Positions 11,101 to 20,192 of a stretch of DNA of 64,000 nt are shown here, piece after piece. The stretch is from Photorhabdus sp. CRCIA-P01 (GTDB lineage: Bacteria; Pseudomonadota; Gammaproteobacteria; Enterobacterales; Enterobacteriaceae). The stretch spans positions 93,563 to 157,562 of the forward strand of contig NZ_NMQR01000007.1 of the NCBI RefSeq assembly GCF_003545805.1, given 5' to 3'. The notes beneath the pieces are model-generated. The model was not told the origin of the DNA. It saw nothing but the letters and a program-made list of their open reading frames with translations, and did not search any database. The translations under genes and the position numbers were made by a program. Position 1 is the stretch's first letter. Each line of letters begins with the position of its first letter.

Positions 11101-12669
11101 CCTAAAGCATTGCTCAGTGCAGCCGTTGCGACTTCTCAAGGTGGAAACCCTCTTCCGCAAGTATCCATATCGCTATGGCGTTTCCCTCACATGTTGGAAA
11201 ACGCACGCAATATGGTCAGTCAGCTCACTCAGTTTGGCTCCATATTACAAAATATTATCGAACGCCAAGACGCAGAAGCGCTAAATGCCTTACTGCAAAA
11301 TCAGGCGGCAGAATTGATATTGACCAACCTCAGCATTCAGGACAAAACCATTGAAGAATTGGATGCCGAAAAAGTTGTGCTGGAGAAAACCCGCGCCGGA
11401 GCACAATCGCGTTTTGACAGCTACAGTAAGTTGTACGATGAAAATATCAATGCGGGTGAAGATCGCGCGATATCGCTACGTGCCAACGCCGCCAGTCTCA
11501 CCACAGCGGTTCAAGCATCACGTCTGGCAGGTGCGGCGGCTGATCTGATACCTAACATTTTCGGCCTCGCTGGCGGCGGCAGCCGTTGGGGCGCCATTGC
11601 CGAAGCAACAGGCTATGTGATGGAATTCTCCGCTAATGTCATGAACACCGAAGCAGATAAGATTAGTCAGTCTGAAACTTATCGCCGTCGTCGTCAGGAG
11701 TGGGAAATCCAGCGTAATAATGCCGAAACGGAATTGAAACAAATTGACGCTCAACTTAACTCATTGACAGTGCGCCGTGAAGCCGCAGTATTGCAGAAAA
11801 CCAGTCTGAAAACCCAACAAGAACAGACTCAAGCTCAACTGGCCTTCCTACAACGCAAATTTAGCAATCAGGCGCTGTATAACTGGCTGCGCGGTCGACT
11901 GGCGGCTATTTACTTCCAGTTCTACGATCTGGCGGTAGCCCGCTGTTTAATGGCTGAATTGGCTTATCGTTGGGAAACTAATGATACCGCTGCTCGCTTC
12001 ATTAAGCCCGGAGCCTGGCAAGGAACCTATGCCGGTCTGCTCGCTGGTGAAACCTTGATGCTGAGTCTGGCGCAAATGGAAGATGCTCATCTGAAGCGCG
12101 ATCAACGGGCGCTTGAAGTGGAGCGAACTATTTCACTGGCCGAAGTTTATGCTGGACTATCCAACGATAAATTCAATCTTGCGGAGAAAATCGCAGAATT
12201 AGTGACTAAAGGTTCAGGCAGTACTGGCAACGGCGGTAATAAGCTGGCGTTTGGTACCGGTACCGATACCAAAACCTCACTACAAGCGTCAATTTCATTA
12301 TTAGATCTGAACATTCGCAGCGATTACCCGGTATCCATTGGTAAGATCCGTCGTATCAAACAGATCAGTGTCTCCTTGCCAGCACTATTAGGACCATATC
12401 AGGATGTACAGGCAATTCTGTCTTACGGTGGAGATGCCACCGGGTTAGCTAAAGGCTGTAAGGCACTGGCAGTTTCTCACGGGATGAATGACAGCGGTCA
12501 ATTCCAGCTCGATTTCAATGACGGCAAATTCTTGCCGTTTGAAGGAATTGCCGTTGATGATAAGGGTACACTAGCGTTGAGCTTCCCAAATGCCACCAGC
12601 AAGCAGAAAGCTATGTTGCAAACGTTAAACGATATCATTCTGCATATTCGTTACACGATTATTGAATAA
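5146..12669 (+). CDS. tcdA: Insecticidal toxin complex TcA subunit (TcdA paralogue, full domain set)
   Basis: This is a TcA protein, the pentameric receptor-binding and pore-forming translocator of Tc toxins. The start at 5146 (MNSPISELPEVLRSQCGFNC) is chosen over 5107 because it follows AAAAGGAA and aligns with TcdA1; it gives 2507 residues. From N to C: the alpha-helical shell, a domain at about residues 299-428 matching receptor-binding domain C of TcdA1, the neuraminidase-like and A/B receptor-binding region, a D-type domain at about 1630-1750 (GIGAYIELFMDKYNP), the FSGANSLYFWELFYYTPML shell segment, the glycine-rich pore-tip hairpin, the coiled RRRRQEWEIQRNN channel helix and the TcB-binding C-terminus ending DIILHIRYTIIE. 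There is no tcdB behind it; a conserved hairpin follows. Which numbered W14/TT01 tcdA it matches is uncertain. Confidence 0.93.
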   Translation: MNSPISELPEVLRSQCGFNCLTDICHYSFNEFRQEVCDHLSWSETHNLYRDAQQAQKDNRLHEARILKRANPQLQNAVHLGITLPHAELQSYNNEFGGRANQYATPGAASSMFSPAAYLTELYREARNLHAIDSVYHLDNRRPDLKSLALSQQNMETELSTLSLSNELLLEGIKNQSKLDSHAKVMEMLSTFRPSGATPYHDAYENVRKVIQLQDPGLEQLNASPAVAGLMNQASLLGINASISPELFNILTEEITEKNAKDLYKKNFGNIEPASLAIPVYLKSYYNLSDEELSQFIGKKYYFDANKQEYSDNQLITKIINKDGSVYIYRITREYTGNANQINEVSLFPLGGESYQLNYNFKMPKNDTVYLKIELNGGKELARINITPQINTKYTVGITLTTTDISQPFAIGLQRVVKGGGYYYATAKFTVERYNQYSFLLKLNKAIRLSRATELSPMVLERIILSVNQELDINAEALGKVFLVKHYMQRYGINAETALILCNAAISQRAYDNQPSQFDRLFNTPPLNGQYFSAENEELDLNPGSADDWRKTVLKRAFNVDDISLYRLLKIANHGNSSGKIANNTKNLSALYRIQLLAEIHQLTIDELDLLLVATGEEKNNLSEIKDNELAALLNKLYAITNRLRAQKWNVYQLFVMATTSYDTTLTPEIQNLLDTVYHGLQKFDKQQANLLDAMSPYIAATLQLPSEHVAHSMLIWADKLKPGNGSITAEKFWLWLRDKYIPGSSKTLEMQEHIVQYCQALAQLGMIYHSSSLSENAFRLFVTKPEIFGFPTGTAPNHDALSLVMLTRFADWVNTLSTKASTVLTAFENKTLTAEQLANAMNLDANLVSQASIQAQDHKQITKENAFSNWKSIDIILQWVNVAGQLNTSPQGVSALVALDYIRPVQKTPTYAQWENAAGVLTAGLNSQQADTLHAFLDESRSAALSTYYIRQVAKAAAAIKSRDDLYQYLLIDNQVSAAIKTTRIAEAIASIQLYVNRVLENVEKNANSGVISRQFFIDWDKYNKRYSTWSGVSQLAYYPENYIDPTMRIGQTKMMDTLLQSVSQSQLNADTVEDAFMSYLTSFEQIANLQVISAYHDNINNDQGLTYFIGRSETDAGEYYWRSVDHSKYSGGKFAANAWSEWSKIDCPINPYQSIIRPVIYKSRLYLIWLERKEIVKQKENSNQTETDYRYELKLAHIRYDGTWNTPITFDVNSKISALEIENKALGLYCASSQKEDTLLVLFYCKKQKLDDYKTALVEGMHIFSDMVSKDLDKSSQQSKIYLSNVYKQFDTNNIRRVNNRYTENYEVPSSVNNRKDYSWGDYYISQVYGGNIPVISYQATSGDLKINISPRLKIIHNGREEQQHYQCNLMKKYGKLGDKFIIYTNLGIHPEASSKQIFYPVYQYSGNTNNLNEGQLLFYRNSNSGVVILADETENHLSYKESKNSYDYIKYIPNESPDFKKNFIMYDWQEIITNVRGPIDINTEISPAKVQVTVKAGSNEQPFTADKHVSTQPSPSLEEMYYQFNTLEIDGSGLNFVNNSASIDVTFTAFAEDGRKLGSEIFSIPVTRKVDTANAMTLHHNENGAQYMQWGAYRIRLNTLFARQLVERATTGIDTILSMETQNIQEPMMGIGAYIELFMDKYNPDIHGTNKSFTIMYSGIFKSGDYFPIYQGTLSDITQTTVRLFLPRLDDAFGNKDNLYVYAVYQKGKTNDIRFVKKDNNEPAILDTTHNKGTFPGLASATVVPSFTEPMNFSGANSLYFWELFYYTPMLVAQRLLHEQNFDEANRWLKYVWSPSGYIVHGQIQNYRWNVRPLLENTSWNSDPLDSVDPDAVAQHDPMHYKVSTFMRTLDLLMARGDYAYRQLERDTLNEAKMWYMQALNLLGDKPYLPLSPTWDDPRLDKAADATTQKAYSRSMVALRQGAPTPSLLRTANSLTDLFLPQINEVMMSYWQTLEQRLYNLRHNLAIDGQPLYLPMYATPADPKALLSAAVATSQGGNPLPQVSISLWRFPHMLENARNMVSQLTQFGSILQNIIERQDAEALNALLQNQAAELILTNLSIQDKTIEELDAEKVVLEKTRAGAQSRFDSYSKLYDENINAGEDRAISLRANAASLTTAVQASRLAGAAADLIPNIFGLAGGGSRWGAIAEATGYVMEFSANVMNTEADKISQSETYRRRRQEWEIQRNNAETELKQIDAQLNSLTVRREAAVLQKTSLKTQQEQTQAQLAFLQRKFSNQALYNWLRGRLAAIYFQFYDLAVARCLMAELAYRWETNDTAARFIKPGAWQGTYAGLLAGETLMLSLAQMEDAHLKRDQRALEVERTISLAEVYAGLSNDKFNLAEKIAELVTKGSGSTGNGGNKLAFGTGTDTKTSLQASISLLDLNIRSDYPVSIGKIRRIKQISVSLPALLGPYQDVQAILSYGGDATGLAKGCKALAVSHGMNDSGQFQLDFNDGKFLPFEGIAVDDKGTLALSFPNATSKQKAMLQTLNDIILHIRYTIIE

Positions 12670-12690
12670 TCATTCAACATAACACCAAAA

Positions 12691-12711
12691 CAGGCCCCAA
12701 AACGGGGCCTG
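12691..12711 (+). terminator. Conserved post-tcdA hairpin (copy 1)
   Basis: An 8 bp perfect GC-rich stem (CAGGCCCC / GGGGCCTG) with a 5-base loop begins 21 bases after the tcdA stop. There is no T run, so it may be a weak terminator, an attenuator or an mRNA 3' end protector. The same structure follows all five tcdA genes. Confidence 0.6.
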
Positions 12712-13087
12712 TAAACAGCCAAAATAATGCATTTTCCAAAAGTTTCCTTCCCTCATCACAAAATATTAAACACCTTATTTTTCATAAAATACCATTTATA
12801 ATAAATGTAATTATTACAATTATTTACTATATATAATTTCAACTATCATGTACGCAATTATATTTTTTGTTATTGCATCACAACGGCTATTTAAAGAAAT
12901 TATAGATAATAACGTTATGAAATAGTTAATTATTGAATAATATCTTTTTATTTTCCAGTCACTTTCAACCTATTTCATTTTGTTATCAATCGTCATATTT
13001 GCTGCCCTATTTTAATGAATTTACTGTATTCATGGGACTCAGGGCAGCATAAGTATTTTATTTATTTAATATTTAAAAGGAATAAAC
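12712..13087 (+). promoter_or_regulatory. Leader region of the second tcdA, with GCTATTTAAA box at 12886-12895
   Basis: Very AT-rich, no gene. The GCTATTTAAA box is preceded by TTGCATCACAACG, as in the other tcdA leaders (TTGC, then ACA or ACG, then the box). It lies about 195 bases before the start. AAAAGGAATAAAC precedes the ATG at 13088 and is nearly identical in four of the five tcdA genes. Confidence 0.5.
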
Positions 13088-16000
13088 ATGAGCACAATCA
13101 CTCCCGAACTAACACAACAGGCACAAAAAGCTAACCGACTGCATGAGGCAAGTATCCTCAAACGTGCTAATCCCCAATTACAAAATGCGATACATCTTGC
13201 TATTACAGAGCCTCATGCTGATCAGCAAGGTTATAACAGTAAATTTGGTGGCCGCGCCAGCCAGTATGTCCCCCCCGGCGCAGTTGCTTCCATGTTCTCT
13301 CCCGCCGCTTATCTGACCGAACTTTATCGCCAGGCGCGGGATTTACATGCAGAAAGTTCCCTTTATCATCTGGATAAACGCCGCCCGGATCTAAAATTAC
13401 TGCCACTCAGTCAGCAAAATATGGATGATGAAGTTTCTACACTCTCTCTGTCCAATAAAGTGCTGCTGGAAGGGATTAAGACGCTGACCGGACAAAAAAA
13501 CCATACTGATGTGATGAAAGCGCTATCAACCTTTCGCCCTGCTGGTTCGATGCCATATCACGATGCTTATGAAAATATATGCAAAGTTATTCAGTTACAA
13601 AATCCAGTATTCGACCAGTTTAGCCCATCCCCAGAAACAGATATCGCTAAACTGAAATATCAAACTTCCCTGTTGGGGATTAATATCTCCATCTCTCCAG
13701 AACTATTTAATATCCTAACAGAGCAGATTACAGATGACGAAGAAGAGATTAAAAAGTTCTATAAAAAAAACTTTGACGATATTCAGCCCTCTTTAATGGC
13801 AACGCTAGAATACCTAAAAATCTATTATAATTTGACTGATGAAGAAGTTAACCAGTTTATTGATCAACGAAATATTAGGCTAATACATGAGGAAATGAAT
13901 TCCGAATATGGTAGCCAACAACCGGCTCAATATTATCTACTCAGGCTTAATAAGATTATTCTTCTGTCACGAGCCACAGAAATGGCACCGGAACTCCTTA
14001 AAAACATTGCCTTTAGTAGAACTTATCAGGAAATATCCCAACCTATAGAAATCACCCTGGAATATAGCCCTACTATATACGATGACCTGAACGATATACC
14101 AGACATCAATATAGAGATATTAAAGAAAATCTTTCGCGTTAAATACTATATGCAACGTTACGGTATTGATGCTGAGACTGCATTGATTCTGTGCAATACA
14201 CCAATTTCACAAAATTACTATAGCCGTAGCCCCGATCAATTTAGTCGTTTATTTAATACCCCACCATTGAATGGTCAGGATTTTCACGTTTGGGATGAAG
14301 AGATTGATTTAAGCCAAAACAATACTGATAACCAACAAAAAGAAGTGCTTAAACGGGCATTTAATGTCGATGATATCCCGCTTTATCAATTATTAAAGAT
14401 GACTCATCGTGACAATGACAATGGAAAAATAACCAATAACTTAACTAATATTTCTTATCTCTATTTGACCAAATTACTAGCAGATGTCCATCAGTTAACT
14501 GTTAATGAGCTGAATTTACTGCTAGTTGCCATAGGTGAAGGATCAACCAGTTTATCTGGGATCAATGATGACAATCTGGCTGTTCTGATCGACAAACTTT
14601 ATAGCATTACCCAGTGGGCGCGTACACAGAAATGGAATACGTACCTGTTGTTTATGATGACCACCTCCAACTATAACAAAAACCTGACGCCAGAAATCCA
14701 GAATCTGCTAGATACTGTCTACAATGGTTTGCAAGGCTTTAACAGTGAGAACGAGGCAAATCTCCTGTTGAAGATCTCTCCTTATATCGCCGCCGTTCTA
14801 CAATTGCCATCTGAAAATGCCGCTCACTATGTACTCATTTGGGCAGATCAACTAAAACCGGGCGCTGGTGCAATGACAGCAACAAAATTCTGGGAATGGT
14901 TACAAGCTCAACACAATCCAAAACAATCAACTGCTGTCACACCAGAACAAGCAGCCCAATATTGCCAATGTCTGGCACAACTAGCGCTGATTTATCGTTC
15001 CATCGGCCTTAGCGAAAACACTTTACGTCTGTTTGTCACACAACCGCAACTTTTTGGTCTTACCGCAGGAACAGCGTCAACACACAATGCATTATCACTG
15101 ATCATGCTAACCCGGTTTACTGACTGGGTTAACTCTCTGGGTGAAAACGCCTCTTCTGTATTGACCGAATTTGAAAAGGGAACATTAGAGGTAAAACAGT
15201 TGGCTGATGCCATGAATCTTGATAAAAATCTACTGGAGCAAGCCAAGACTCAAGCCAAAGTTAATTTCTCCAACTGGTCATCTATCGATACTATCCGGCA
15301 ATGGGTTAATATCGCGCGTCAATTGAACATGTCTCCGCAGAGCGTTTCAGATCTGGTGGAATTATTAACCTCAACCCTCCCCCTGGCCTATAACAAGTGG
15401 GAAAACGTCGCTGCGATATTAACCACCGGGTTGGACACCCAAAAGGCCAATGCTCTGCACACCTTTCTGGATGAGTCTCGCAGTACTGCATTAAGCAATT
15501 ACTATATTCATAAGGTTGCTAACACAGATGTAAAAATTAAAAACCGTGATGATCTGTACCAGTATTTATTGATTGATAATCAGGTTTCCACCGCGATAAA
15601 AACGACTCAGATTGCTGAGGCAATCTCCAGTATCCAGTTATATATTAACCGGGCATTGAAAAACATGGAGGGAAACGCGGTTTCGCAGGTTGTCACCCGG
15701 CCATTTTTTACTGATTGGGATCAATACAACAAACGCTACAGCACCTGGGCCGGCATTGCTAAGCTTGTCTACTACCCTGAAAATTACATCGATCCGACGA
15801 TACGAATTGGGCGAACAAAAATGATGGATACGTTGCTGCAATCCATCAGCCAGAGTCAATTAAATACCGACACGGTAGAAGACGCCTTTATGTCTTATCT
15901 GACGTCGTTCGAACAGGTGGCTAATCTGGAAATCGTCAGCGCCTATCATAACAACGCCAACAGTGATCAAGGATTAACCTATTTTATCGGGCACAGTAAA

Positions 16001-19000
16001 ACGGAAGTGAATCAATATTATTGGCGTAGCGTGGATCACAATAAATTCAGCGACGGTAAGTTCCCTGCTAACGCCTGGAGTGAGTGGAACAAAATTGATT
16101 GTCCAATAAATCCCTATAAGAGCACTATCCGTCCGGTAATTTTCCAATCCCGCCTGTATCTGATCTGGCTGGAACAGAAGAAAATTACTAAACAGGCAGA
16201 TAATAATCAAACCGTCGAAGATTATTATTATGAACTAAAACTAGCACATATCCGTTATGACGGTACCTGGAGCACACCAATCAGCTTTGATATGAATGAC
16301 AGAATCCCCGATGTTTTGAAAATGTCTAAGTCGAAGTTATTAGAGATATCGAAGCTATTAGAACAATTGAAAAAATACCAAGAACAATTAGAAGAAAAAC
16401 TGGAAAAAGAGCAGAAAAATCAGGAATGGCTGAGATCACAGGGGATAATGCCACTGAAACCACTACTGATTCCACCGGAGCCACAGGAACCACTAAAAAA
16501 ATCGGACTTGAGGGAATTACAAATACAATGGCAGCAGAAACTGGAACGATGGGAGCAGAAACTGGAACAACCGCCAACTCAGATAGATATATATAATCAC
16601 CTGAAAGAACTGAATCAACAGGAGATACAGAAGCAACAAAATTTTCTGGAACAACAACTAGGATTCTATTGTGCAAATCATCAAGACAATAAATTGCTGG
16701 TAATGTTTTATCAAAAACAGGATGTTTGGAATAAATACACAACAGAAGCACCAATAAAAGGGCTACATATCTCTTCAAATATGCTATCTGAAGATACAAA
16801 TCTTGGAGATTATATAACTCACATTCGTAAACAATTTGATACCAATACTGAGGCCAATTGCATCATAAAGGTTAATAACCGGTATGAAATCTCTTCATTA
16901 GCAGAAACGGATAACGATAATATCCTGACTGTTCACAATGATATAAACGGGGCGCAATATATGCAGTGGGGAGGTTATCGTATCCGCCTTAATACGCTGT
17001 TCGCCCGTCAATTAGTCAGTCGCGCCACCACTGGAATTGATACTATTCTGAATATAGAGACCCAGAATATTCAGGAGCCTATTTTATGGAATGATAATTT
17101 TATTGCAACATTACCAATATATAGCCCAAGTTTTCACGGTAATAGCAAAAATATCACAATAATGTTAGGCAATGATATAGAAAAACCTGACGAAGAAAAT
17201 ATCATTTATCAGGGTGAATTAAAGGATGAAATTCAATTAATTGATCTTTCCAAAACTTATATATCCGTCATAAATGGTAGTAATAGTACTAAGCCAGGAA
17301 ATGAGCAGGAGAGTGGCGACTGTTGGATTTATTTATTTGTAAAATACTCTGAAGAACCAAGATACATTGGAGAGTTTTGGTTTATTAATAAAACTAATTT
17401 TCAAGGTTATTATCCAAAAGGCTATAGGGAAAATATTGATCCTATTTTTACAGAAAATAAATTGGGAACCGAACCCATGGATTTCAGCGGTGCCAACAGT
17501 CTCTATTTCTGGGAACTGTTCTACTATGTCCCAATGTTGATTACTCAACGTTTGCTACATGAACAAAACTTCGATGAAGCTAACCGTTGGCTGAAATATG
17601 TATGGAACCCATCCGGTTATATTAAACATGGTCAGATTCAGCACTACCACTGGAATGTTCGCCCATTATTGGAAGATACCCGTTGGAACGATGATCCACT
17701 AAATTCAGTCGATCCTGATGCTGTAGCACAATATGATCCAATGCATTACAAAGTCGCTACCTTTATGCGTACTCTTGATCTGTTGCTGGACCGTGGCGAT
17801 TACGCCTATCGTCAGTTAGAACGAGACACGCTTAACGAAGCTAAGATGTGGTATATGCAGGCACTGCATCTGTTAGGCGATAAACCTGATTTATCGTTCA
17901 GTTCAGAGTGGGGTAAGCTGAGTTTAGGTGATGCGGCCAAAACGGAAAAACAAGAGCAACACGCCCAAGCAATGTCCGCCCTGCGACAAGGTGATGTTAG
18001 TCGGCACAACAATCCGACAGATCTTTTCTTGCCACAGGTCAATGAAGTGATGCAAAACTACTGGCAGAAACTGGAACAACGGCTGTACAACCTACGCCAT
18101 AACCTCTCTATCGACGGCCAACCGCTACATCTGCCTATTTACGCTACACCAACGGATCCAAAAGCATTACTTAGCGCCGCTGTCGCTAGCTCCCAGGGTG
18201 GAGCGGCTCTATCTCAGCCATTTATGTCACTGTGGCGTTTCCCACACATGCTGGAAAACGCGCGTAGTATGGTAAGCCAGCTCACTCAATTCGGCTCTAC
18301 GCTACAAAATATTATCGAACGTCAGGATGCGGAAGCTTTAAACACGCTCTTGCAGAATCAAGCAGCCGAACTGATATTGACTAATCTCAGCATACAGGAC
18401 AAAACCATCGCAGAGCTGGATGCGGAAAAAACCGTACTAGAAAAATCCAAAGCCGGGGCACAATCACGCTTTGACAGCTACAAAAAGTTATACGACGAAA
18501 ATATCAATGCGGGTGAAAACCGGGCTATGACATTGCATGCCTCCGTTGCCGGCCTCGGCACCGCCCTGCAAGCATCACGTCTGGCAGGTGCCGCACTGGA
18601 TCTGGCACCCAACATTTTCGGTCTCGCTGATGGCGGTAGCCGTTGGGGAGCGATTGCCGAAGCAACAGGTAATGTCATGGAATTCTCCGCCAGTGTGATG
18701 AACACCGAAGCAGACAAAATCAGCCAGTCCGAAGCCTATCGCCGTCGTCGTCAAGAGTGGGAAATCCAGCGCAATCATGCCGAAACAGAGATAAAACAGA
18801 TCGATGCTCAACTTCAATCACTGGCAATACGCCATGAAGCTGCGGTGTTGCAGAAAACCAGCCTGAAAACCCAACAGGAACAAACCCACGCACAATTGGT
18901 CTTCCTACAACGTAAATTCAGTAATCAAGCGTTGTACTACTGGCTACGTGGTCGGCTAGCTACTATTTATTTCCAATTTTACGATTTGGCCGTAGCGCGT

Positions 19001-19711
19001 TGTCTGATGGCTGAAATGGCTTATCGTTGGGAGACTAATGATGCTGCGGCAAGCTTTATCAAACCCGGCGCCTGGCAGGGAACCCATGCTGGTTTACTGG
19101 CTGGTGAAACCTTGATGCTGAATTTGGCACAAATGGAAGATGCCCATTTGAGGTGGGATCAACGCGCTCTGGAAGTGGAACGTACTGTTTCATTAGTAGA
19201 CGTTTATACTGAGCCTAATAACGATAGAATTGATTTGACAGCCAAAATCACTGACTTACTCGAAAAAAGTAAAGGTAACTTTGGCAATGACAATAATGGC
19301 ATCCGTCTCCATGACAATAAATTGATAGCCACAGTCAATCTTGCCAGTCTGAAAATTCATGAAGACTACCCGGCATCTGCTAACGAAACCCGACGCATCA
19401 AGCAGATCAGTGTCACCTTACCAGCCCTATTAGGACCATATCAGGATGTACAAGCCATTCTGTCCTACGGAGGAAGTGAAACCGGGTTAGCTGAAAGCTG
19501 TAAATCACTGGCGATCTCTCATGGGATAAATGACAGTGGTCAATTCCAGTTGGATTTTAACAATGGCAAGTTCCTGCCGTTTGAAGGGATAGCGATTAAC
19601 GATACCGGCATATTAACACTCAGTTTTCCGAATGCGACTGACAAACAAAAAAACATGTTGCAGACACTGAGTGATATCATTCTGCATATTCGCTACACCA
19701 TCCGCCAATAA
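13088..19711 (+). CDS. tcdA: TcA subunit, domain-rearranged TcdA paralogue (tcdA3-like)
   Basis: A TcA-family pore subunit of 2207 residues, shorter than TcdA1. The shell, pore and TcB-binding regions are intact (FSGANSLYFWELFYYVPML, RRRRQEWEIQRNH, DIILHIRYTIRQ), but four parts are unusual. The first 50 or so residues seen in other TcdAs (QSQCGFNCLTDI-type) are missing: the frame begins MSTITPELTQQAQKANRLHE. Receptor-binding domain C is absent. About 270 residues of the A/B receptor-binding region are replaced by a short linker near residue 1270. A roughly 115-residue Glu/Lys/Gln-rich segment with a proline-rich middle is inserted at about 1075-1190. The D-type domain (about 1330-1460) is of its own kind. 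The reading frame is open throughout, so it appears functional. The position suggests tcdA3 of the W14 locus; that name is tentative. Confidence 0.9.
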   Translation: MSTITPELTQQAQKANRLHEASILKRANPQLQNAIHLAITEPHADQQGYNSKFGGRASQYVPPGAVASMFSPAAYLTELYRQARDLHAESSLYHLDKRRPDLKLLPLSQQNMDDEVSTLSLSNKVLLEGIKTLTGQKNHTDVMKALSTFRPAGSMPYHDAYENICKVIQLQNPVFDQFSPSPETDIAKLKYQTSLLGINISISPELFNILTEQITDDEEEIKKFYKKNFDDIQPSLMATLEYLKIYYNLTDEEVNQFIDQRNIRLIHEEMNSEYGSQQPAQYYLLRLNKIILLSRATEMAPELLKNIAFSRTYQEISQPIEITLEYSPTIYDDLNDIPDINIEILKKIFRVKYYMQRYGIDAETALILCNTPISQNYYSRSPDQFSRLFNTPPLNGQDFHVWDEEIDLSQNNTDNQQKEVLKRAFNVDDIPLYQLLKMTHRDNDNGKITNNLTNISYLYLTKLLADVHQLTVNELNLLLVAIGEGSTSLSGINDDNLAVLIDKLYSITQWARTQKWNTYLLFMMTTSNYNKNLTPEIQNLLDTVYNGLQGFNSENEANLLLKISPYIAAVLQLPSENAAHYVLIWADQLKPGAGAMTATKFWEWLQAQHNPKQSTAVTPEQAAQYCQCLAQLALIYRSIGLSENTLRLFVTQPQLFGLTAGTASTHNALSLIMLTRFTDWVNSLGENASSVLTEFEKGTLEVKQLADAMNLDKNLLEQAKTQAKVNFSNWSSIDTIRQWVNIARQLNMSPQSVSDLVELLTSTLPLAYNKWENVAAILTTGLDTQKANALHTFLDESRSTALSNYYIHKVANTDVKIKNRDDLYQYLLIDNQVSTAIKTTQIAEAISSIQLYINRALKNMEGNAVSQVVTRPFFTDWDQYNKRYSTWAGIAKLVYYPENYIDPTIRIGRTKMMDTLLQSISQSQLNTDTVEDAFMSYLTSFEQVANLEIVSAYHNNANSDQGLTYFIGHSKTEVNQYYWRSVDHNKFSDGKFPANAWSEWNKIDCPINPYKSTIRPVIFQSRLYLIWLEQKKITKQADNNQTVEDYYYELKLAHIRYDGTWSTPISFDMNDRIPDVLKMSKSKLLEISKLLEQLKKYQEQLEEKLEKEQKNQEWLRSQGIMPLKPLLIPPEPQEPLKKSDLRELQIQWQQKLERWEQKLEQPPTQIDIYNHLKELNQQEIQKQQNFLEQQLGFYCANHQDNKLLVMFYQKQDVWNKYTTEAPIKGLHISSNMLSEDTNLGDYITHIRKQFDTNTEANCIIKVNNRYEISSLAETDNDNILTVHNDINGAQYMQWGGYRIRLNTLFARQLVSRATTGIDTILNIETQNIQEPILWNDNFIATLPIYSPSFHGNSKNITIMLGNDIEKPDEENIIYQGELKDEIQLIDLSKTYISVINGSNSTKPGNEQESGDCWIYLFVKYSEEPRYIGEFWFINKTNFQGYYPKGYRENIDPIFTENKLGTEPMDFSGANSLYFWELFYYVPMLITQRLLHEQNFDEANRWLKYVWNPSGYIKHGQIQHYHWNVRPLLEDTRWNDDPLNSVDPDAVAQYDPMHYKVATFMRTLDLLLDRGDYAYRQLERDTLNEAKMWYMQALHLLGDKPDLSFSSEWGKLSLGDAAKTEKQEQHAQAMSALRQGDVSRHNNPTDLFLPQVNEVMQNYWQKLEQRLYNLRHNLSIDGQPLHLPIYATPTDPKALLSAAVASSQGGAALSQPFMSLWRFPHMLENARSMVSQLTQFGSTLQNIIERQDAEALNTLLQNQAAELILTNLSIQDKTIAELDAEKTVLEKSKAGAQSRFDSYKKLYDENINAGENRAMTLHASVAGLGTALQASRLAGAALDLAPNIFGLADGGSRWGAIAEATGNVMEFSASVMNTEADKISQSEAYRRRRQEWEIQRNHAETEIKQIDAQLQSLAIRHEAAVLQKTSLKTQQEQTHAQLVFLQRKFSNQALYYWLRGRLATIYFQFYDLAVARCLMAEMAYRWETNDAAASFIKPGAWQGTHAGLLAGETLMLNLAQMEDAHLRWDQRALEVERTVSLVDVYTEPNNDRIDLTAKITDLLEKSKGNFGNDNNGIRLHDNKLIATVNLASLKIHEDYPASANETRRIKQISVTLPALLGPYQDVQAILSYGGSETGLAESCKSLAISHGINDSGQFQLDFNNGKFLPFEGIAINDTGILTLSFPNATDKQKNMLQTLSDIILHIRYTIRQ

Positions 19712-19734
19712 CCACCTCAATTAAATACTAAAAA

Positions 19735-19755
19735 CAGGCTCCTAAACGGGGCCTG
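19735..19755 (+). terminator. Conserved post-tcdA hairpin (copy 2)
   Basis: CAGGCTCC pairs with GGGGCCTG (one G-U pair in RNA) around a 5-base loop, starting 23 bases after the stop. No T run follows. Confidence 0.55.
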
Positions 19756-20192
19756 AACTTTGCACGCATATACACCACACTCAAAGTCCACTTTCTTACC
19801 TGCCCAACGCTCGTTATAACAGAGATACTTTCTTTTCTAGTGAGTCCGATTGCCCACTATAAAATATCAACCCTCTTCTTTTTCATAGTATACATATGTA
19901 ACAAATGCAACTATTTCAATTCGTTATTGTTAATAAACCACATTACTTACAATGCAATTATAAATTTTGTTATTGCATAACAATGACCATTTAAATAAAT
20001 AATAACGTAACGAAATAGTTGATGGTTAAATGGTGTTTTTTACCTGACCGTTATTTTCAACCTAATTTCAGACCGCTATCAGAAGTTACCTATGTTGCCT
20101 TTATTTCGATGGATATCAATGACCTTATTTATATCCATGATACTCAAGCCAGCATAAATGTTTTATTGACCTAACATTTAAAAGGAATAAAC
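19756..20192 (+). promoter_or_regulatory. Leader region of tcdA2, with ACCATTTAAA box at 19986-19995
   Basis: AT-rich with no gene. The box variant ACCATTTAAA follows TTGCATAACAATG, then an ATAATAACG tract shared with the leader at 12890-12920. A segment at about 20070-20165 resembles the leader segment before the first tcdA (TTGCCTTT followed by a CATGATAC-like stretch). AAAAGGAATAAAC precedes the ATG at 20193. Confidence 0.5.

Noticed and set aside
16326..16799. 157-codon antisense frame with many Val, Ser and Pro
   Set aside because: It is the mirror of the Glu/Lys/Gln-rich insertion of the tcdA on the plus strand.
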